Positions 61,356-64,000 of a stretch of 64,000 bases of DNA are shown in pieces. The stretch comes from Neurospora crassa OR74A. Its lineage: Eukaryota; Ascomycota; Sordariomycetes; Sordariales; Sordariaceae. Every line of letters begins with the position of its first letter. Position 1 is the stretch's first letter. Location: the NCBI RefSeq assembly GCF_000182925.2, contig NC_026507.1:2294001-2358000 (forward strand). Reading direction: 5' to 3'. The notes beneath the pieces were generated by a model. That model was not told the origin of the DNA and made no database searches. It worked only from the letters and a program-made list of their open reading frames with translations. The position numbers were made by a program, and so were the translations under genes.

Positions 61356-62666
61356 CTACTATAGATACCCGGTGGTAATTATTAATTAGGAGACCGTAGT
61401 TAATTAAGAAGCTGTAATTAAAGTTCTTCTAATAGATTTGGGGAGCTAATTATTAATAACCCCAACTAACGCCTACTTAAAGAGAGGTTTCCTAAATACT
61501 TCTTTACCCCTGATTGCGCTAATTTAATATCCTTAAAGGAATTAGGTACACCTTCCTATATAGAATACAATACTAGTAATAGCGATATCAACGAATCCGA
61601 AGTAATTATTATATAATCGGTACCCAAGGAAGAAACTAAGGAAGTTATTAATAAAATCTATCAATAAATATATTAATATATGTTTATATACTACTCAAAT
61701 TAATTCACCAACTAAATCATTAAATAAACCGTACCTAGTATCGATACCCGTATATCTAAATTTTATCGCCTTCGTATCTACGCCAAAGGCATCTATAAAT
61801 CCCAAAAGAATAAATTCTTATAGGATTAATTATATACCTACTTTCTTACTATATTTAAAGACTACCCTTAGCTTCTAAAATTCAATTACAATAATACCAA
61901 TAATCGAAAAACCTTCGAACAATTAATTAAATTATAAATTAATATATATTTCTTCTAAAAAGTCTTCGCCTATATTACTCCCTATATTAATTACCAAACT
62001 ACCTTTAGGGATAAGGAAAATCTACCTTTTTTCTTCCTCAAAAGTATTATAATTAATTTCGGTATTATAGCTTATAAAGTAATTAAGTCCGAGACAGAAC
62101 TCAATCGCAATCGTCCTAGCCTAACTAAGGAAAAGGACGAAAATACCAAAACTAAATACCGGACTATATTCAAAAATCTTACATTCTATTAATCATTTAT
62201 TAAAGTAGATAGGGAAATATTTAATAAAATTCCTCTCGAACTTATTATTCTACGTATTACTTATAATAATATAGATTTAAAAATTTTCGAATGCTCTATT
62301 ACTTAGAATCCTCCCCCCCACCGGCGTAATAGGATAGCCCCTCCCCAAAATCTATAGCGGCCAATGCCATTATATACTCCTAAGGGTAGCCAGCCTAGTA
62401 GTTAAAATAATAGTAATCGCTATAATAATAGTAAACGTTCCAGTAGCAGCAGCCAAAGTAATAGTCCTTATTATATTTCTAGCCCAAACTTTCAATTAAC
62501 AGCCTTCGCAACCGTAGTAATCCTTACAAACGCCCCCGTAATAACCGCCGTAGTTATAGAAATACTAGTAGAAGCTATAACCAACTATACTTTATACCTA
62601 TAGAGGGTAATTCTTCTAATTAATACTAAAATATTATATTATAGCGCTAGGTCCCAATTAACCACG

Positions 62667-62692
62667 GTCGTAATAATAATAATAATAATAAT
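62667..62692. repeat. (AAT)n microsatellite
   Basis: About eight AAT units. Confidence 0.8.
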
Positions 62693-63196
62693 AACCTCCC
62701 TAACCGCCGCTATAATCGCTAGGGTAGGGACCGTTGTACAATATTATTAATAAACTACGTTCCTATATTCTATTATAAGTACAATAATTGTACTAATAAT
62801 ACTACCGACGTTATACCCTATATTCTTAAGCGCAATTATAAGCCGCCTACTACTTTGTTAATTATACTAGATTCAACTACTCTAGAAAAAAGTATAGGTT
62901 CCTTACATCTTTAAATCTATTTATCAATTTAATTTTACTATTGTATATAATAATTAATAATAACATATTTAATATTACAACAAATATCACAGTATTTAAC
63001 GACTATCTAGCGATTATTGTAATAATTATTATTTAGGATTATAATATTTAGTATTAGAATTAACCTACTAATTAGTTATACTAGGTAATTACTTTAATTT
63101 TATAACATTTAAATCGGAGGAGCGATGCCGTTCTATATCCTAACGAGCCTATTCAATTAATAGCTATTCTAACCTTTATACCTATACTATTATTGC

Positions 63197-63197
<1 letters not shown>

Positions 63198-63238
<41 letters not shown>

Positions 63239-63257
63239 CGCTATCGCTATTATTATT
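63198..63257. repeat. (ATT)n microsatellite with GCTATC interruption
   Basis: About thirteen ATT units, then ATCGCTATCGCT and further ATT. Confidence 0.85.
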
Positions 63258-63497
63258 GCATTTAATTAAATAATATAATTAATCGTTATAGGAATATACA
63301 ATTATATACTATCTGAACCAAATATAAGGGTATAGCTCTACTAACTTAGTATTTTAGTACGGCCTTATTGTAAAGTAAAATTAAATTTATAGAAGGAGCC
63401 TAAGTCTATACCTGCTTTCCTATATTCGAATGTATTTTGCCTAGCTACTTCCTTAAGTAAGTTGGACTTTCCTATTCAACGACAGATCTATGAATTG

Positions 63498-63516
63498 AAC
63501 CGTCCCAGGACCGTAG
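63498..63516. repeat. 19-bp exact repeat, copy 2
   Basis: Identical to 46454-46472. Confidence 0.7.
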
Positions 63517-63522
63517 GTATAC

Positions 63523-64000
63523 ATGAACCGTAATCAAAATAGCAACCGCAACCAATTTAGCAACCGTACTGGAGGTCCTGCGATTAGACTGCTGTATGGA
63601 CCGACGTGCGACTATAGTATATGAAGAACTGTGGAATTACGGTGGTCGATCTGTTCTAAGCTTCCTATATATGCCCAGCTAAGTAACAGAAGAAGACGTA
63701 TTTAGTCTAAGCCATCCTAATAATAGAGGCTATAATAATAGAGGCTATGACAACAGAGGCTATAATAATAGAGGCTATGACAATAGAGGCTATAATAATA
63801 GAGGCTATGATAATACTAGAGGTGGCGGCCGTGGATACTATAAGGATAGGACTGGCCGTAGCTATTAAGGTAGCTATATTGACCGCAGTTATAATTAGGG
63901 CTATAGTAGTTGTTCCTAGGGTAGATACAATAGCTATAGCGACGAAAGCTACTATAATTAGGGCTATAGTAGTAGCTACGATACTAGTTATTAAGGTAGT
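63523..64000 (+). CDS. Arg/Gly/Tyr-rich repeat protein, weakly RIP-mutated, partial at window end
   Basis: One frame starts at ATG 63596 (MDRRATIVYEELWNYGG), runs 41 codons into six tandem NNRGY/DNRGY pentapeptides (63719-63808), then TRGGGRGYYKDRTGRSY and SYxxGYSSS repeats to the window end. It meets one TAA at 63680 and several TAA/TAG after 63866, each at a position where Gln fits (CAA/CAG to TAA/TAG). Codons elsewhere retain GAC, GGC, CGC and AGC, so this region is far less mutated than its surroundings. Another ATG at 63523 gives NRNQNSNRNQFSNRTGG in a different frame. RGG/RGY arrays of this kind usually bind RNA or form low-complexity assemblies. It may be the tail of a B-like protein, a host gene at the island edge, or a separate repeat. 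Confidence 0.45.
63719..63808 (+). repeat. 15-bp tandem repeat, six units
   Basis: Units AATAATAGAGGCTAT alternating with GACAATAGAGGCTAT, nearly exact, each encoding (N/D)NRGY. Confidence 0.92.

Larger units (their letters stand above)
60700..63440 (+). pseudogene. Unclassified repeat protein B, copy 2 (Tyr/Gln/Ser-rich N-terminus, conserved core)
   Basis: The N-terminal 600 bp are low complexity: Thr-rich (ACT)n at 60740-60830, then Gln/Tyr/Ser/Asn-rich sequence, then YSxPKYS-type repeats at 61230-61355. The conserved core, 61560-62290, reads VPKEETKEVINKIYQQ, FIYYSNQFTNQIIKQT, IDTRISKFYRLRIYAKG and FEQLIKLQIN; it aligns with B copy 1. It is followed by a Pro/Arg then Ser/Asn-rich stretch (PPPHRRNRIAPPQNL, about 62310-62480) and a longer C-terminal part not seen in copy 1. 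Most stops are TAA/TAG at likely Gln codons. The layout (low-complexity arm, helical core, basic Ser-rich linker) is Gag-like, but no zinc knuckle or polymerase is attached. Function unknown. Confidence 0.5.

Noticed and set aside
61172-61378. 68-codon Ile-rich frame
   Set aside because: Shadow frame of the YS-rich tandem repeat in B copy 2.
1-64000. tRNA, rRNA, CRISPR array or intact host gene
   Set aside because: No cloverleaf-like segment, rRNA-like block or regularly spaced array was seen on reading; short tandem repeats present are micro- and minisatellites.

Overview
The window is a strongly AT-rich, repeat-packed block of a filamentous ascomycete (Pezizomycotina-type) genome. I see no intact protein gene, rRNA, tRNA or CRISPR array. 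The sequence is dominated by TA dinucleotides. Homologous proteins can be read through long stretches if in-frame TAA/TAG are taken as former CAA/CAG (Gln) codons and N, I, K as former D, V/T, E. That C-to-T (CpA to TpA) pattern on either strand is the signature of repeat-induced point mutation (RIP). The species cannot be determined from the sequence.

Layout. 1-1550: left flank with a GC-rich island. 1560-6100 (minus): degenerate Tnp2-like transposase of the CACTA/EnSpm superfamily, copy 1. 7588-13520 (plus): Copia retrotransposon 1 with a truncated 5' LTR. 14815-29080 (plus): Helitron Rep/helicase gene, split by full-length Tad-like LINE 1 (15490-22421). 29480-42223: Mutator-like element (MULE) with 41-bp terminal inverted repeats and a minus-strand transposase; it carries a complete Copia 2 (32469-42079, 175-bp LTRs, TTATT target duplication), which itself carries 5'-truncated LINE 2 (34518-38061). 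43060-46450 (plus): unclassified repeat protein B, copy 1, containing a 113-bp LINE tail. 47400-58750 (minus): Tnp2-like copy 2, split by full-length LINE 3 (50038-56976). 60700-63440 (plus): protein B, copy 2. 63523-64000: weakly mutated Gly/Arg/Tyr-rich reading frame running off the window.

Insertion history can be read from target-site duplications: LINE 2 inside Copia 2, Copia 2 inside the MULE, the MULE inside older degenerate sequence; LINE 1 inside the Helitron; LINE 3 inside tnp2 copy 2. LINE 2, the innermost insertion, keeps the most GC.

The least familiar element is the repeated pair tnp2 (minus) plus B (plus), divergently oriented and present twice in the same order. I infer that B could be a second gene of a two-gene fungal CACTA-like element, although B matches no family I can name. 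Other points of note are strand-asymmetric RIP between sister copies, short islands that escaped RIP (MULE ends, LINE 3' tails, LTRs), a structured LINE 3' tail, and a half-tRNA-iMet primer site in both Copia elements.
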